64,000 nt of DNA, taken from positions 204,569-268,568 of the forward strand of contig UBMI01000007.1 of assembly GCA_900466475.1 (NCBI GenBank). Direction: 5' to 3'. Source of the DNA: Hyphomicrobiales bacterium. GTDB taxonomy: Bacteria > Pseudomonadota > Alphaproteobacteria > Rhizobiales > Rhizobiaceae. A model generated the notes under the pieces. It had not been told where the DNA came from. It saw only the letters and a program-made list of their open reading frames with translations, and searched no databases. The translations under genes and the position numbers were made by a program. Position 1 is the first letter of the stretch. Each line of letters begins with the position of its first letter. This document shows positions 36,887-44,675 of the stretch, piece by piece.

Positions 36887-37105
36887 ATGACGCGAACGGT
36901 TTGGCCGAAAGAAGTCCTGACGTCGGAGACGATGAATTTTCTCGACGGCATTCACCAGGAATGGTGTGCGGCCGCGCGTTGCGGCCGTAGCAGCAATCTC
37001 GGAATGGCAAAGGCGAAAGCGCTGGTCGACTGGTTCGAATTCGGTGTGCGCGATCGCGGTGAATTGCTCGGCCTGCTGTCGGAAGATTTTTCCGGCGCCG
37101 CCTGA
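36887..37105 (+). CDS. Small hypothetical protein
   Basis: 72 residues from the ATG at 36887, preceded by GGGAG. It is a compact helical-looking protein (ETMNFLDGIHQEWCAAARCG, then AKALVDWFEFGVRDRGELL) with two cysteines and no membrane segment. Its TGA overlaps an ATG of the next frame (TGATG). No family recognised. Confidence 0.6.
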   Translation: MTRTVWPKEVLTSETMNFLDGIHQEWCAAARCGRSSNLGMAKAKALVDWFEFGVRDRGELLGLLSEDFSGAA

Positions 37106-37170
37106 TGGCCCCACTTGTTTTTGCCGTATCGGCGCTACCTCCCTCAGAACGGTACCATGAGGAGACGCGC

Positions 37171-37545
37171 TTGCGTAAACATCTAGTATTATTCGGCATT
37201 ATCCTGTTTCCAGCGGCAGCCTTCGCGCAATCTCCGGATCTGGAGGCGACATGTCAGTCAGTCGCAAAAGGCTTCTTCATGAGCGATCAGCTTTTGATCG
37301 GCACCGTTCAATCTTTCCCGGAACTCAAGCCACCGGGCGTCCGCATGACCTATTCGACGCGACCGGGGACCGCACCGGGAGAGATGACCGACGAGTTCGA
37401 GTGCGAATTCGACAAAGCCGACAAGCCGCATCATCTTGCGCGGTTCTGCGTGTCGAATACCTGTTATTCGCCGAGTGAAGATGATGCCGATCGAAAGCGC
37501 CGCTTCGAGGAAGCCCGAATTCTACTGGAGCGAACCGAGAAGTAA
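37171..37545 (+). CDS. Secreted hypothetical protein
   Basis: 124 residues if translation starts at the TTG at 37171, which has GAGGAG 7 bases upstream and begins a clean signal peptide (RKHLVLFGIILFPAAAFAQ). The alternative ATG at 37105 overlaps the previous stop as TGATG but buries the signal peptide behind 22 residues. The mature part has four cysteines (for example EFECEF and RFCVSNTCYSP), compatible with two disulfides in the periplasm. Function unknown. Confidence 0.65.
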   Translation: MRKHLVLFGIILFPAAAFAQSPDLEATCQSVAKGFFMSDQLLIGTVQSFPELKPPGVRMTYSTRPGTAPGEMTDEFECEFDKADKPHHLARFCVSNTCYSPSEDDADRKRRFEEARILLERTEK

Positions 37546-37560
37546 TCTACCTATGCGCGA

Positions 37561-37788
37561 CTAGCGGCGCGTATGAATGTCTCCGCTCTCACCGGCGCCT
37601 TGGAGCAAAGCAGCATCGTCGCGATCGTCCTCATCAATCAATTCCTGCATCGTCTCGTGTTCGTCATCGTCACTGAATTCGTCGGATGCCTGGAGCCAAT
37701 GCCGAAGCGCCGCTCCTTCCGGTCGGCCCTCCTGCTCCCAAATCTCGTAGGCGCGCTGCCGAATTGCTTCTTCTTTGTCCCTGGCCAT
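37561..37788 (-). CDS. DUF2934 family protein
   Basis: 75 residues with the DUF2934 core at the N-terminus: a helix with RQRAYEIWEQEGRPEGAALR then HWLQA. The C-terminal half is very acidic (DEFSDDDEHETM and IDEDDRDDA). GGAGG lies about 6 bases ahead of the ATG. It sits 41 bases downstream of another small gene on the same strand that has a GGAAC-type stress promoter, so it may share that transcript. Role unknown; such proteins often belong to the general stress response of rhizobia. Confidence 0.85.
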   Translation of the reverse strand: MARDKEEAIRQRAYEIWEQEGRPEGAALRHWLQASDEFSDDDEHETMQELIDEDDRDDAALLQGAGESGDIHTRR

Positions 37789-37829
37789 TCTGTTACCTCC
37801 GACCGCTCCAATCTGCCGGCGTCTTCTCG

Positions 37830-38012
37830 TCAGTGAGCAACGCCGGTGATCGGATCGACGATCGGCCGCTCGCTTTCATCCCTTGCGCCTGGCGGCTGGA
37901 TCGTCGGCGGGGCAATGGACTCCCTGTCTGCACGATCCGGTGTTTCCGCAATCGGTCCGACATCCCTCGGACGGCGTTGTTCGGCTTTGGCGTTGGTATC
38001 CTTCGTGCCCAT
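37830..38012 (-). CDS. Small hydrophilic hypothetical protein, stress-type
   Basis: 60 residues, very polar and proline/charge-rich (GTKDTNAKAEQRRPRDVGPI and PPGARDESERPIVDPI), probably disordered. AAGGAG lies 7-8 bases before the ATG. A GGAAC-N16-TGTT element lies 22-46 bases upstream of the start, which fits control by the general stress sigma factor. No domain recognised. Confidence 0.7.
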   Translation of the reverse strand: MGTKDTNAKAEQRRPRDVGPIAETPDRADRESIAPPTIQPPGARDESERPIVDPITGVAH

Positions 38013-38033
38013 GACGCATCTCCTTTTTCAGAA

Positions 38034-38058
38034 AACACCGGCATTCGTTCGAGGTTCC
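38034..38058 (-). promoter_or_regulatory. EcfG-type stress promoter candidate
   Basis: On the minus strand GGAAC (38054-38058) is followed after 16 bases by TGTT (38034-38037). The alphaproteobacterial EcfG consensus is GGAAC-N16/17-CGTT, so the -10 part has one mismatch. It would start transcription about 20 bases ahead of the small hydrophilic protein gene. Confidence 0.55.
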
Positions 38059-38144
38059 ACCGCAGAGTTCAAATGAGGGTCTTGCCAGGCCGCTCCGGCC
38101 GACTGGCAGGAGCGATATGGCGGAGCCGAGGATTTTCTCGGCTA

Positions 38145-38915
38145 TCAGAACTTTTCGGTCGTATCGGCCTTGCCCTTGACCCAGTAACCTGAGGCCTTGA
38201 TCCAGCTCAGCGGATAGCCGCGTTCTTCGACAAGATAGGCACGGATTGCCCGCACCACCGACGCCTCTGCTGCAATCCAGACGAATGTCTGGGGAAGGAT
38301 GTCTATCCCGGCCAGAGCAGCAATCAGCGGTTCGGCATTCGTTGCATCGGAAAGAGGACGGTAGATCCAGCGGATCGTGAGTGCCGCTGATGTCTGGAAG
38401 GATTGCTGTTCTCCGGAATCTACGACCGCGGCGATTGCCGTTATGGTCGTGTCGGCACCGCTCTCTTCGATCCGCCGGCCGATGGCGGGCAGCGCCGTCT
38501 CATCGCCGATCAGAAGCCATCTGTTCACGCTGCCGGCAACCACGGCAGAGCCGCGCGGGCCACCGATCTCAAGAGGCGTGCCGGGCTGGGCGTCGATCGC
38601 CCATTGCGTGGCCGGACCCGCCTCGTGCAGGGCGAAGTCGATCGTCAGGCTGCCGGCGGCGTTATCATAGCGGCGCGGCGTGTAGTCCCGACGTTCCTCG
38701 GCGCCGCCGACGCCGGGCACGATGATCTTGATGTGATCATCCGGTGCAAGGCTGGTGAAATCGGCAAGATCATCGCCTTTCAGCACGATGCGCCGCATGC
38801 CGGGCGTGATATCGGCCACGCTCTCGACAATCAGCGAACGGCGGCGCAATTCATGGCGCACCCGCTCGATAGCAGGTGCTGGAAACGGGTGGTGTGTGGA
38901 TTGGTTGTTATCCAT
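38145..38915 (-). CDS. Siderophore-interacting protein (FAD-dependent ferric reductase family)
   Basis: 256 residues from the ATG at 38915. The N-terminal FAD barrel includes MRRIVLKGDDLADFTSLAPD, the flavin motif RDYTPRRYD and FALHEAGPATQWA. The NAD-binding half carries RWLLIGDETALPAIGRRIEE and the C-terminal family signature SWIKASGYWVKGKAD. Cytoplasmic; expected to reduce ferric siderophore complexes to release iron. No uptake genes are adjacent, and no clear iron-regulator box was found by eye. Confidence 0.93.
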   Translation of the reverse strand: MDNNQSTHHPFPAPAIERVRHELRRRSLIVESVADITPGMRRIVLKGDDLADFTSLAPDDHIKIIVPGVGGAEERRDYTPRRYDNAAGSLTIDFALHEAGPATQWAIDAQPGTPLEIGGPRGSAVVAGSVNRWLLIGDETALPAIGRRIEESGADTTITAIAAVVDSGEQQSFQTSAALTIRWIYRPLSDATNAEPLIAALAGIDILPQTFVWIAAEASVVRAIRAYLVEERGYPLSWIKASGYWVKGKADTTEKF

Positions 38916-39231
38916 TGTGTCCTTCCGGGGCTTCGGGAAACGATCCGCAGGACACAGTCGCGCAGATCGAAGCCGCAAAGTCGTTCGATCATACGCGTTG
39001 AGTGACGTTAACGCTTACGTGGCCGGATCATCTTCGGCCAATAACGATCCCTGTTTAGCGAAGGCAAAAACGGGACGCAATAAAAACTTGAGTTTCACGC
39101 TCCATTTTTGCATGATCCACACGTCAGATTCGACCCACAACCCTAAATCTCTCGGATGCACGATTTTCACACGCGATCGGTATGGTTCTTGCAACGTTAC
39201 CAATATCCTTACGTTGGGGAGACCAAGTGTA
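38916..39231. other. Intergenic region (316 bases) between divergent genes
   Basis: It must hold the promoters of the siderophore-interacting protein (minus) and the DUF982 gene (plus). AT-rich stretches lie around 39080-39160. No GGAAC-type element and no strong hairpin were seen. Frames crossing it are continuations of shadows. Confidence 0.4.
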
Positions 39232-39495
39232 ATGGAATGGAACACATACGAACGCTTTCCCCCACTGGTGCTGATGCTGGGTGGCCGGGAAAAATACAGG
39301 GTCCTCAGAACTTTGAGAGACGCTGCTGAGGTTTTGATAGCGGACTGGCCGTCCGAGGACGGTGAGGAATATGTCGTGGCCGTCAAGGCCTGCGTCGATG
39401 CGATCACGGGACAGATCGATGTCGGTGAACTGCAGGACGCCATTCGCCGTGCGGCGGCTGAAGCCGGCATTGCGATCTTGACGGTCGTGCACTGA
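39232..39495 (+). CDS. DUF982 family protein
   Basis: 87 residues from the ATG at 39232. The DUF982 pattern is seen in PPLVLMLGGREKYRVLRTLR, followed by DAAEVLIADWPSEDGEEYVV and a C-terminal helix with IRRAAAEAGI. The family is small, cytoplasmic, expanded in rhizobia and of unknown role. GGGGAGA lies about 10 bases ahead. A longer open frame upstream is non-coding by composition. Confidence 0.85.
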   Translation: MEWNTYERFPPLVLMLGGREKYRVLRTLRDAAEVLIADWPSEDGEEYVVAVKACVDAITGQIDVGELQDAIRRAAAEAGIAILTVVH

Positions 39496-39596
39496 AACCC
39501 GTCGCCCGTGGCCAAGGCTGCGGGCTGACAAAGGAAGCTTGCCGTCTCGCCCGAAAACCGCGACGATGCTGTCAGGCAAGGTTTGGCGATGATGAG

Positions 39597-40517
39597 ATGG
39601 GCATAGGCCTGACGGCAACGGCGCTGGTTTCTGCCGTGTGGGTTATCATGGCGTCCGCGGTCAGCGCGGCCGAGCCATCCGTTCCCGAACCGGCTTGCCT
39701 TTACCGGGGCAACGCCGAGGACGGGCAGACGCTCTGCATTCGAAAAGATCACTTTAATGCCGATCTCTGCGCCGTCATGGACCGTTTCGCAGCAACCCAT
39801 AACATTCCGCCTGCCTTCTTTGCCCGGTTGATCTGGCGCGAAAGCCTGTTCCGCCCGGAAGCGGTTAGTCCGAAGGGTGCCGAGGGCATCGCGCAATTCA
39901 TGCCCGGCACAGCCCGAATGCGAGCGCTGGAAAACAGCTTCGATGTCGTCCAGGCGCTCAAAGCGTCATCCGCCTACCTTGACGAACTCAGGCTTCGTTT
40001 CGGCAATCTCGGACTTGCCGCTGCCGCCTACAATGCCGGAGAATCCGGCCTCAGCCGGTTTCTTTCCTCCGGCCGCCTGCCGATCGAGACCCGCGACTAT
40101 GTGTTCGCAATTACCGGACAGACCGTCGAGACCTGGCGGGACAGCCCTCCGGAGGCCGCTGCGCCTGAGCTGCGCGACGGGATGGCGTTCCGCGAGGCAT
40201 GTGTGGCGCTTGCCGAGACGCGGCAGATGAACGAGCCGGTCCTGACGGGATCGGCCGACTGGGCGCCATGGGGCGTACAGCTTGCCGCCCATTACAACCC
40301 GTCCGTGGCTGACCGGCTCTTCACCATATCGCTGGCAAAGCTTCCGGAACCGCTGAACGCCGAACGCGCCCTGATCGTGCGCCAGAGGGGCGGAAACTTC
40401 GGCTATCGTCCACGCTATGCCGCGAGAATCGGTCGGGAGACACGAGCCGAAGCGACCAAGCTTTGCAGCACGATCCGCTCGGCCGGTGTTGCCTGCACAG
40501 TCTTCCGGAATCGCTGA
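39597..40517 (+). CDS. Lytic murein transglycosylase, SLT family
   Basis: 306 residues. An N-terminal hydrophobic signal (ALVSAVWVIMASAVSAAE) sends it to the periplasm. The SLT domain spans about residues 55-160, with the catalytic glutamate E82 in LIWRESLFRPEAVSPKGAEG, then GIAQFMPGTARMRAL and AAAYNAGESGLSRFL. It cleaves peptidoglycan with 1,6-anhydro product formation. The C-terminal 130 residues are specific to rhizobial homologues and end in a SPOR-like stretch (LCSTIRSAGVACTVF). No secretion genes are adjacent, so housekeeping wall turnover is likely. Confidence 0.93.
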   Translation: MGIGLTATALVSAVWVIMASAVSAAEPSVPEPACLYRGNAEDGQTLCIRKDHFNADLCAVMDRFAATHNIPPAFFARLIWRESLFRPEAVSPKGAEGIAQFMPGTARMRALENSFDVVQALKASSAYLDELRLRFGNLGLAAAAYNAGESGLSRFLSSGRLPIETRDYVFAITGQTVETWRDSPPEAAAPELRDGMAFREACVALAETRQMNEPVLTGSADWAPWGVQLAAHYNPSVADRLFTISLAKLPEPLNAERALIVRQRGGNFGYRPRYAARIGRETRAEATKLCSTIRSAGVACTVFRNR

Positions 40518-40614
40518 TCCGAAGCACATTACAGCTCGCCCCTATCCGACAGTTTAGTGCCGACCTACCGCCAGGCTTGCTAAGTTGGTGAGATTACGCA
40601 TCAAGGGGATTGAA

Positions 40615-40791
40615 ATGATCAGACCTGTCGAAACTGCCAACAAGCATAACAGGACAGATACATCCGCACAGGAGCAGGACGAATATCTCGAGGAATCGCT
40701 CGAGGAAACATTCCCGGCAAGCGATCCGATCGCACCCGGTCGCCCGTCGCGGCAACCGCCAAAGGATGTCCCTCCAACTGACAGGACGTGA
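40615..40791 (+). CDS. Small conserved acidic protein
   Basis: 58 residues from the ATG at 40615 with AGGGG about 7 bases ahead. It contains EYLEESLEETFPASDPIAPG, a short motif (LEETFPASDP) that recurs in many small alphaproteobacterial proteins of unknown function. Hydrophilic, no membrane segment. Convergent with the small RNA on the opposite strand about 160 bases on. Confidence 0.75.
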   Translation: MIRPVETANKHNRTDTSAQEQDEYLEESLEETFPASDPIAPGRPSRQPPKDVPPTDRT

Positions 40792-40950
40792 TCGACAACC
40801 ACCAGTATCGGTCCAGGAGCCAGCCGCTTCCAAGCCAAAAAATGAGTGCATCCCCAGTTGCTGCAATGCAGCCTGCGACTGCACGGATCGTGCATGATGC
40901 CTGCAAAGCACTGAGCTTGTTGAGACTATTGGGGAGTGTGCTATCGCCCG

Positions 40951-41106
40951 AAAACAATAAGGCGTCTGCCGGGGGAGGAGATCCAGCAGACGCCCTTATC
41001 ACGCGTGGCGACGGGAGGAGGATGCCGCCACGTAGACGCTGGCTCGGGAGGAGGTGAGCCGCGTCTCGGACAAAGCGACGAGGGAGGAGTTTCATCGTTT
41101 CGTTGA
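40951..41106 (-). ncRNA. Small RNA with four anti-Shine-Dalgarno stem-loops (cuckoo/alpha-r14 type)
   Basis: Minus-strand transcript of about 155 nt with four consecutive stem-loops, each exposing CTCCTCCC in its loop. Stem 1 is 41072-41081 with 41092-41100 (one bulge). Stem 2 is 41034-41045 with 41056-41066. Stem 3 is 41004-41010 with 41026-41032. Stem 4 is 40961-40969 with 40986-40994 and is followed by TTATTGTTTT, so it doubles as the terminator. CTCCTCCC is the complement of the ribosome-binding site. Cuckoo RNAs (CcsR in Rhodobacter) and alpha-r14/NfeR1 RNAs of rhizobia share this loop motif and repress ABC transporter and other mRNAs. Lying just downstream of a DUF1127 gene matches the cuckoo arrangement. 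Four loops in one unit is more than the three I know for NfeR1. Confidence 0.85.
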
Positions 41107-41112
41107 GTTTGA

Positions 41113-41141
41113 ATATAGGCCGATCGCTGCCGGCCTTCTAG
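41113..41141 (-). promoter_or_regulatory. Promoter candidate of the small RNA
   Basis: On the minus strand CTAGAA (41136-41141) and CTATAT (41113-41118) are separated by 17 bases. This spacing and -10 box suit an alphaproteobacterial sigma-70 or RpoH-type promoter. Transcription would begin near 41106, at the foot of the first stem-loop. Confidence 0.55.
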
Positions 41142-41196
41142 GCATATATTTGCAAAGCTGCCATGCGCTATGCGTTAGAAGAAGAGCTTATATGAT

Positions 41197-41233
41197 ACAA
41201 AAACGCGCCCGCCTTCATCCGGCGAGCGCGTTT
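41197..41233 (-). terminator. Rho-independent terminator of the DUF1127 gene
   Basis: AAACGCGCCCGCC (41201-41213) pairs over 13 positions, with one G-T pair, with GGCGAGCGCGTTT (41221-41233) across a 7-base loop. On the minus strand it is followed by TTTTTGT. It lies between the DUF1127 stop and the small RNA promoter, so the RNA is expected to have its own transcript, with some read-through possible. Confidence 0.85.
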
Positions 41234-41255
41234 GACATCAATCGAAAACTGGGTC

Positions 41256-41402
41256 TTAGCGGCCAGTAGCCGCGCGCGCGACGTCACGAATATCGCCACG
41301 AGCGATACCCAGGTCGTTCAGTTCACGGCTCGACATACGGCCAAGCTCAGCAACCGTTTGACGATACTTGCGCCAGTTATTGAAGGTGCGTGCGATGCTC
41401 AT
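41256..41402 (-). CDS. DUF1127 small protein (48 residues)
   Basis: 48 residues, arginine-rich and basic: MSIARTFNNWRKYRQTVAEL, then the DUF1127 core LGRMSSRELNDLGIARGDI and DVARAATGR. AGGGG lies about 8 bases ahead of the ATG. DUF1127 proteins in Rhodobacter and Agrobacterium are RNA-binding or affect RNA turnover and phosphate and carbon metabolism. The Rhodobacter member CcaF1 is encoded with cuckoo RNAs, exactly as here. Confidence 0.92.
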   Translation of the reverse strand: MSIARTFNNWRKYRQTVAELGRMSSRELNDLGIARGDIRDVARAATGR

Positions 41403-41470
41403 TACAATCCCCTTTCCGTGGGTCCAGCGACAGCTGCCAGGTATCGGCGCTTCGTTCGCTTTGATGAGAA

Positions 41471-41482
41471 ATATATAATATG
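41471..41482 (-). promoter_or_regulatory. AT-rich -10-like element ahead of DUF1127
   Basis: CATATTATATAT on the minus strand, about 70 bases before the DUF1127 start, in an otherwise GC-rich stretch. A -35 box at proper spacing could not be chosen with confidence. Confidence 0.3.
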
Positions 41483-41539
41483 GGGCCGCGAAAATGAGTA
41501 GCGTTCAGACTACAGCTCACCCATGCATAAAACGCATAG

Positions 41540-41563
41540 ATAGGCAGCCCATTGGCTGCTTAT
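41540..41563. repeat. 10-bp hairpin upstream of DUF1127
   Basis: ATAGGCAGCC (41540-41549) pairs with GGCTGCTTAT (41554-41563) over 10 positions with one G-T pair and a 4-base loop. It lies between the DUF1127 promoter region and the next gene. It could be a protein-binding site or a terminator for a short transcript; no linked gene was found. Confidence 0.35.
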
Positions 41564-41656
41564 GAGGCAGTTTCCTATCCATGAGTATAGTTGAAGGAGG
41601 CCCGCCGAAACCCCACGTGATCTCACGATCCTTCAAAGCCGCTCAGGGGCAAATCG

Positions 41657-41968
41657 ATGTCTAGCTCAGTCTGCGAAACCTACCCCGGAATATGCAGTAA
41701 ATCCCGCCTCGCATACCCACGTCCTCTCCGCCTGCACCATCCCGCAAACGACAATATAAAAAATGCGATCCGGCCATCTGTTGTCACTCTAACGACCAGC
41801 CTTCCAGTATTCCCGGCCAACCCGATATCTGCCCTGGAAGTCGGATCGGCGATTTCAATGCTGGGGCTGCTTGTCTTCGCCGCTCATGAGGAGATCGTGG
41901 CCATCGGCCCCGCGGTCGCTTCCGCTCTCGAACAGTTTTTTGCAAACGCACCCGCCGCCCTCTGGTAG
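41657..41968 (+). CDS. Hypothetical protein with a C-terminal hydrophobic segment
   Basis: 103 residues; AGGGG lies about 8 bases ahead of the ATG. The N-terminal half is polar with a RLHHPANDN stretch, a PANDN motif recurrent in small alphaproteobacterial proteins. The C-terminal half is apolar (SALEVGSAISMLGLLVFAAH then EEIVAIGPAVASALEQFF) and could be one membrane helix or amphipathic helix pair. Not a recognised family; coding status is moderately supported. Confidence 0.45.
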   Translation: MSSSVCETYPGICSKSRLAYPRPLRLHHPANDNIKNAIRPSVVTLTTSLPVFPANPISALEVGSAISMLGLLVFAAHEEIVAIGPAVASALEQFFANAPAALW

Positions 41969-42041
41969 CCGCAACATCACGTCCTGTTGCAAAGCTCGTC
42001 AGCATTACCCAAGTGCAGGCAGGTAGCGCTGGATATGACCG

Positions 42042-42962
42042 ATGCTCTTTGAAGATTCACGGCTGACAATTGGTGTCGTACTCCCCATGCAGGAGCGAGA
42101 ACGGCACGACATCGACTTCGGCCTTCAGCTGGAGCTTGCCCGTCGCGCCGACGAACTTGGCTTCTCCGCAATCTGGGTCCGCGACGTCCCCTTGAACAGT
42201 CCCACCTATCCGGATCCCGTCGGTCATTCCGATCCGTGGGTATTGCTTGGTGCACTGGCGGCAACTACCCGCTCGATCGCGTTGGCGACCGGTGCGATCG
42301 TCCTGCCCTTGCGTCATCCGCTTCATATCGCCAAAGCGGCCCTGTCGATGGAAGTGCTGTCATCGGGCAGGTTCGTTCTCGGACTTGGCTCCGGCGACCG
42401 TCCGTCAGAATTTGCGGCATTCGACCGCAATGTCGACGACCGGCGCGAATTGTTTCGATCCAACTGGGCAGCACTCAGCGATGCGCTTGAGGGTCATGCT
42501 GGCTCACGGACCGGCGAGGACCAGTTCGAGATCCGCCCGCGCAGCGGGCGGCGCGTGCCGCTGGTGGCCGTCGGTTCGTCCTCGCAATCGCTCGAATGGA
42601 TCGCCAGAAACGCCGGCGCCTGGATGACCTACCACCGCCCCCTTAGCGCGCAGAAGGATCGGATAGCGCTGTGGCATGGAGCGGTGCAGCGCACGACCAC
42701 CGAATTCCGCGGTATGGGTCAGGCGATGGCCCTCGATCTTGTGGATGCCTCATCAGACCATGCTGACGAGATCGCACTCGGATATCGAACCGGACCAGAA
42801 GGATTGCTCGCCGCACTCCGAGCCCTGCGCAATCTCGGCGTTCACCACGTCGCTTTCAACCTGCTGGTCAATGGGCGCAAGGCTCTCACAGATCTCGAGA
42901 CTATCGCACGGGAGGTTCTGCCGCGGCTGAACCAGGCCACAGAACTGCAGGCGTCGCGATGA
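42042..42962 (+). CDS. Luciferase-like (LLM class) flavin-dependent oxidoreductase
   Basis: 306 residues with the bacterial luciferase TIM-barrel layout. RLTIGVVLPMQERERHDIDF starts the first strand, ARRADELGFSAIWVRDVPLN and WVLLGALAATTRSIALATG follow, and RFVLGLGSGDRPSEFAAF is the FMN-phosphate/substrate loop. It should use reduced FMN and O2, or F420-like chemistry in relatives; substrate unknown. Single gene between a small hypothetical and a convergent DUF1194 gene. Confidence 0.9.
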   Translation: MLFEDSRLTIGVVLPMQERERHDIDFGLQLELARRADELGFSAIWVRDVPLNSPTYPDPVGHSDPWVLLGALAATTRSIALATGAIVLPLRHPLHIAKAALSMEVLSSGRFVLGLGSGDRPSEFAAFDRNVDDRRELFRSNWAALSDALEGHAGSRTGEDQFEIRPRSGRRVPLVAVGSSSQSLEWIARNAGAWMTYHRPLSAQKDRIALWHGAVQRTTTEFRGMGQAMALDLVDASSDHADEIALGYRTGPEGLLAALRALRNLGVHHVAFNLLVNGRKALTDLETIAREVLPRLNQATELQASR

Positions 42963-42978
42963 TCTGCGGAGTGAGCGG

Positions 42979-43761
42979 CTAGCGATCGAAGAAATTCTGC
43001 CAAAGCTTTTCGCCAACAAGGCAGTCCGTTGTCGGCTGGTTCATGGCAATTCTGCGGATCTGTACCGGCGGCTCGAGTCCGCTTATTTCCCAGACGAGCT
43101 TCCGGCGGACGGCAATGGCGAAATCCTCGATCTTGTGGACCGGCAGAACGAAGGAGCCGGGGCCGCCGATCACGCAATCACCGTAATATTTGTCGAGCCC
43201 TTCGGGCACGTCAGATGGCCGCAACATTATGGCCAGTCCATTGATGATGATGCCCGCCTTCAGAGCAGCATCGCGTGCAGGTGTGACGGGATCGCCGGAA
43301 TTGTTGGGACCGTCGCCGGAAACGTCGATCACCTCACGATTTCCCTTATAGGGGCTCGCCGCAAGCATCGTTGCGCCTTGAACGATCGCTGCGGATATGG
43401 ATGTGCGGCGCTGGGTGGCAATCGGCCGCGCCTCCAGTTTGTCGGCAAAATCCATCGCATCCTTTTCCGTCTCGATCACCTGCCAGTCGATAACGGAACC
43501 GGGCACGACATACCCGGCCCATTCAAAATAGCTGACGGCGATCCGCCCGGTCAGCCCTCCTTTCACAGCGTCGAGGAACTCCTTATGCCGCAGCGCCTCG
43601 ACATAGCCCTCGCGCTGGATGCGGACCTCTTCATAGTCCATCGAGCGCGACGTATCGACGGCCAGCACCAACTCGACGTCGACTTCGTTTTGGCTTGATT
43701 GCGCGATCGTGGCGGCAGCGCCGGACAGGCTCGCGAGCATCGCAAGTGTCGTCAGCATCAT
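42979..43761 (-). CDS. DUF1194 (von Willebrand A-like) secreted protein
   Basis: 260 residues from the ATG at 43761; a GTG one codon earlier is also open. The signal peptide is MMLTTLAMLASLSGAAATIA. The VWA-like fold has the metal site DTSRSM in VELVLAVDTSRSMDYEEV and VIDVSGDGPNNSGDPV near the middle. DUF1194 proteins are periplasmic, common in rhizobia and of unknown role; the intact metal site suggests ligand or protein binding. Convergent with the luciferase-like gene. Confidence 0.9.
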   Translation of the reverse strand: MMLTTLAMLASLSGAAATIAQSSQNEVDVELVLAVDTSRSMDYEEVRIQREGYVEALRHKEFLDAVKGGLTGRIAVSYFEWAGYVVPGSVIDWQVIETEKDAMDFADKLEARPIATQRRTSISAAIVQGATMLAASPYKGNREVIDVSGDGPNNSGDPVTPARDAALKAGIIINGLAIMLRPSDVPEGLDKYYGDCVIGGPGSFVLPVHKIEDFAIAVRRKLVWEISGLEPPVQIRRIAMNQPTTDCLVGEKLWQNFFDR

Positions 43762-43983
43762 CACTTCCCATCACTGCGTTATGTCGAGAACTCTAACATA
43801 GCCTGGCGTGGCCGCGACTGCCGCCAGATTGCATCCTGTCAATTTTCAGTGATGTCGGGTGCCATGCGATAATCGAGCAGTATCTGAGGAGTCATGTCTC
43901 CGCAATCGGCTTCACCACTTGTGAAGAACTCATAGCCATTCTGCGGGACACTTGGCGATTCGCCCAGCAATGACGGAGATAGC

Positions 43984-44226
43984 ATGCCGCTTCTGCAGTT
44001 TCCCGCCGACCGACGCACAGCCGATATCAGACGCTGTGCAGAGGCCCTTCAGAACCTTCACGGCGAGGCCGCCAACCGCTTCTGGCGGACGGAGATGGCC
44101 GGGTTCGCAGCCAATCTGAGAGAACAGGGCTGCAGCGATGCTGAACTCTCGCGGCAGGCCGCCCTGTTCATGGATGCGATACAGATGGAGCTTCAGGTCG
44201 TCTACGCTGCAGCGGCAGAGCGATAA
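43984..44226 (+). CDS. Small conserved protein, DUF6074 type
   Basis: 80 residues. The sequence LQFPADRRTADIRRCAEAL followed by EAANRFWRTEMAGFAANLRE fits a small rhizobial family (DUF6074) often found in operons with replication or regulatory genes. All-helical and cytoplasmic. GGAG lies 6 bases before the ATG. Convergent with the secreted small protein gene 6 bases on. Confidence 0.75.
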   Translation: MPLLQFPADRRTADIRRCAEALQNLHGEAANRFWRTEMAGFAANLREQGCSDAELSRQAALFMDAIQMELQVVYAAAAER

Positions 44227-44232
44227 AAAGCA

Positions 44233-44535
44233 CTATTTGGGAATGCGGTTGTAGAACGATTGCGGGTCGTAGACGCACTCGTAGTCGAGGACGCACATTT
44301 CCCCGTTAGCTGCGCGCACTCTGGCCACGCTGTATTTGTCGCCCAACTGGCATCGCGCCGGCGGGGAACGGAAGCTCCGGCCTCCAAGGCCCATGCGAAC
44401 GAACACGGCCTTTTTCTGCTGGATAATTTGTGCAAGCTCGCGGCAGGAATGGTCGCGCGCGTTGACCTCTACGGCGTCCAGCGCAAAGGCAGCCGTAGGG
44501 AGCAAGAGGGCAGCCGCTAAAATCAAACTTCTCAT
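44233..44535 (-). CDS. Secreted small hypothetical protein
   Basis: 100 residues from the ATG at 44535, which has a perfect AGGAGG 4-5 bases ahead. The signal peptide MRSLILAAALLLPTAAFA is followed by a mature part with four cysteines (DHSCREL, ARCQLG, MCVLDYECVYD) that could form two disulfides. It has no recognised function. Periplasmic or secreted. Confidence 0.75.
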   Translation of the reverse strand: MRSLILAAALLLPTAAFALDAVEVNARDHSCRELAQIIQQKKAVFVRMGLGGRSFRSPPARCQLGDKYSVARVRAANGEMCVLDYECVYDPQSFYNRIPK

Positions 44536-44675
44536 AAGACCTCCTGATGCGGGCGGGTTGGCTACAGCACCTGCGGGCTTCAATCACAAAAGCAGGCGCC
44601 TATGTCGCGCCATAAAGGTAGGATTTGGGCGGATGGCAAACCAGATCTATCCATCCACATCGAAGACGTGCCGGC

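Noticed and set aside
40619..41095. Minus-strand frame of 158 codons through the small RNA
   Set aside because: Its start ATG lies in the first stem-loop and its codons run through four hairpins and a terminator. The sequence is better explained by the structured RNA.
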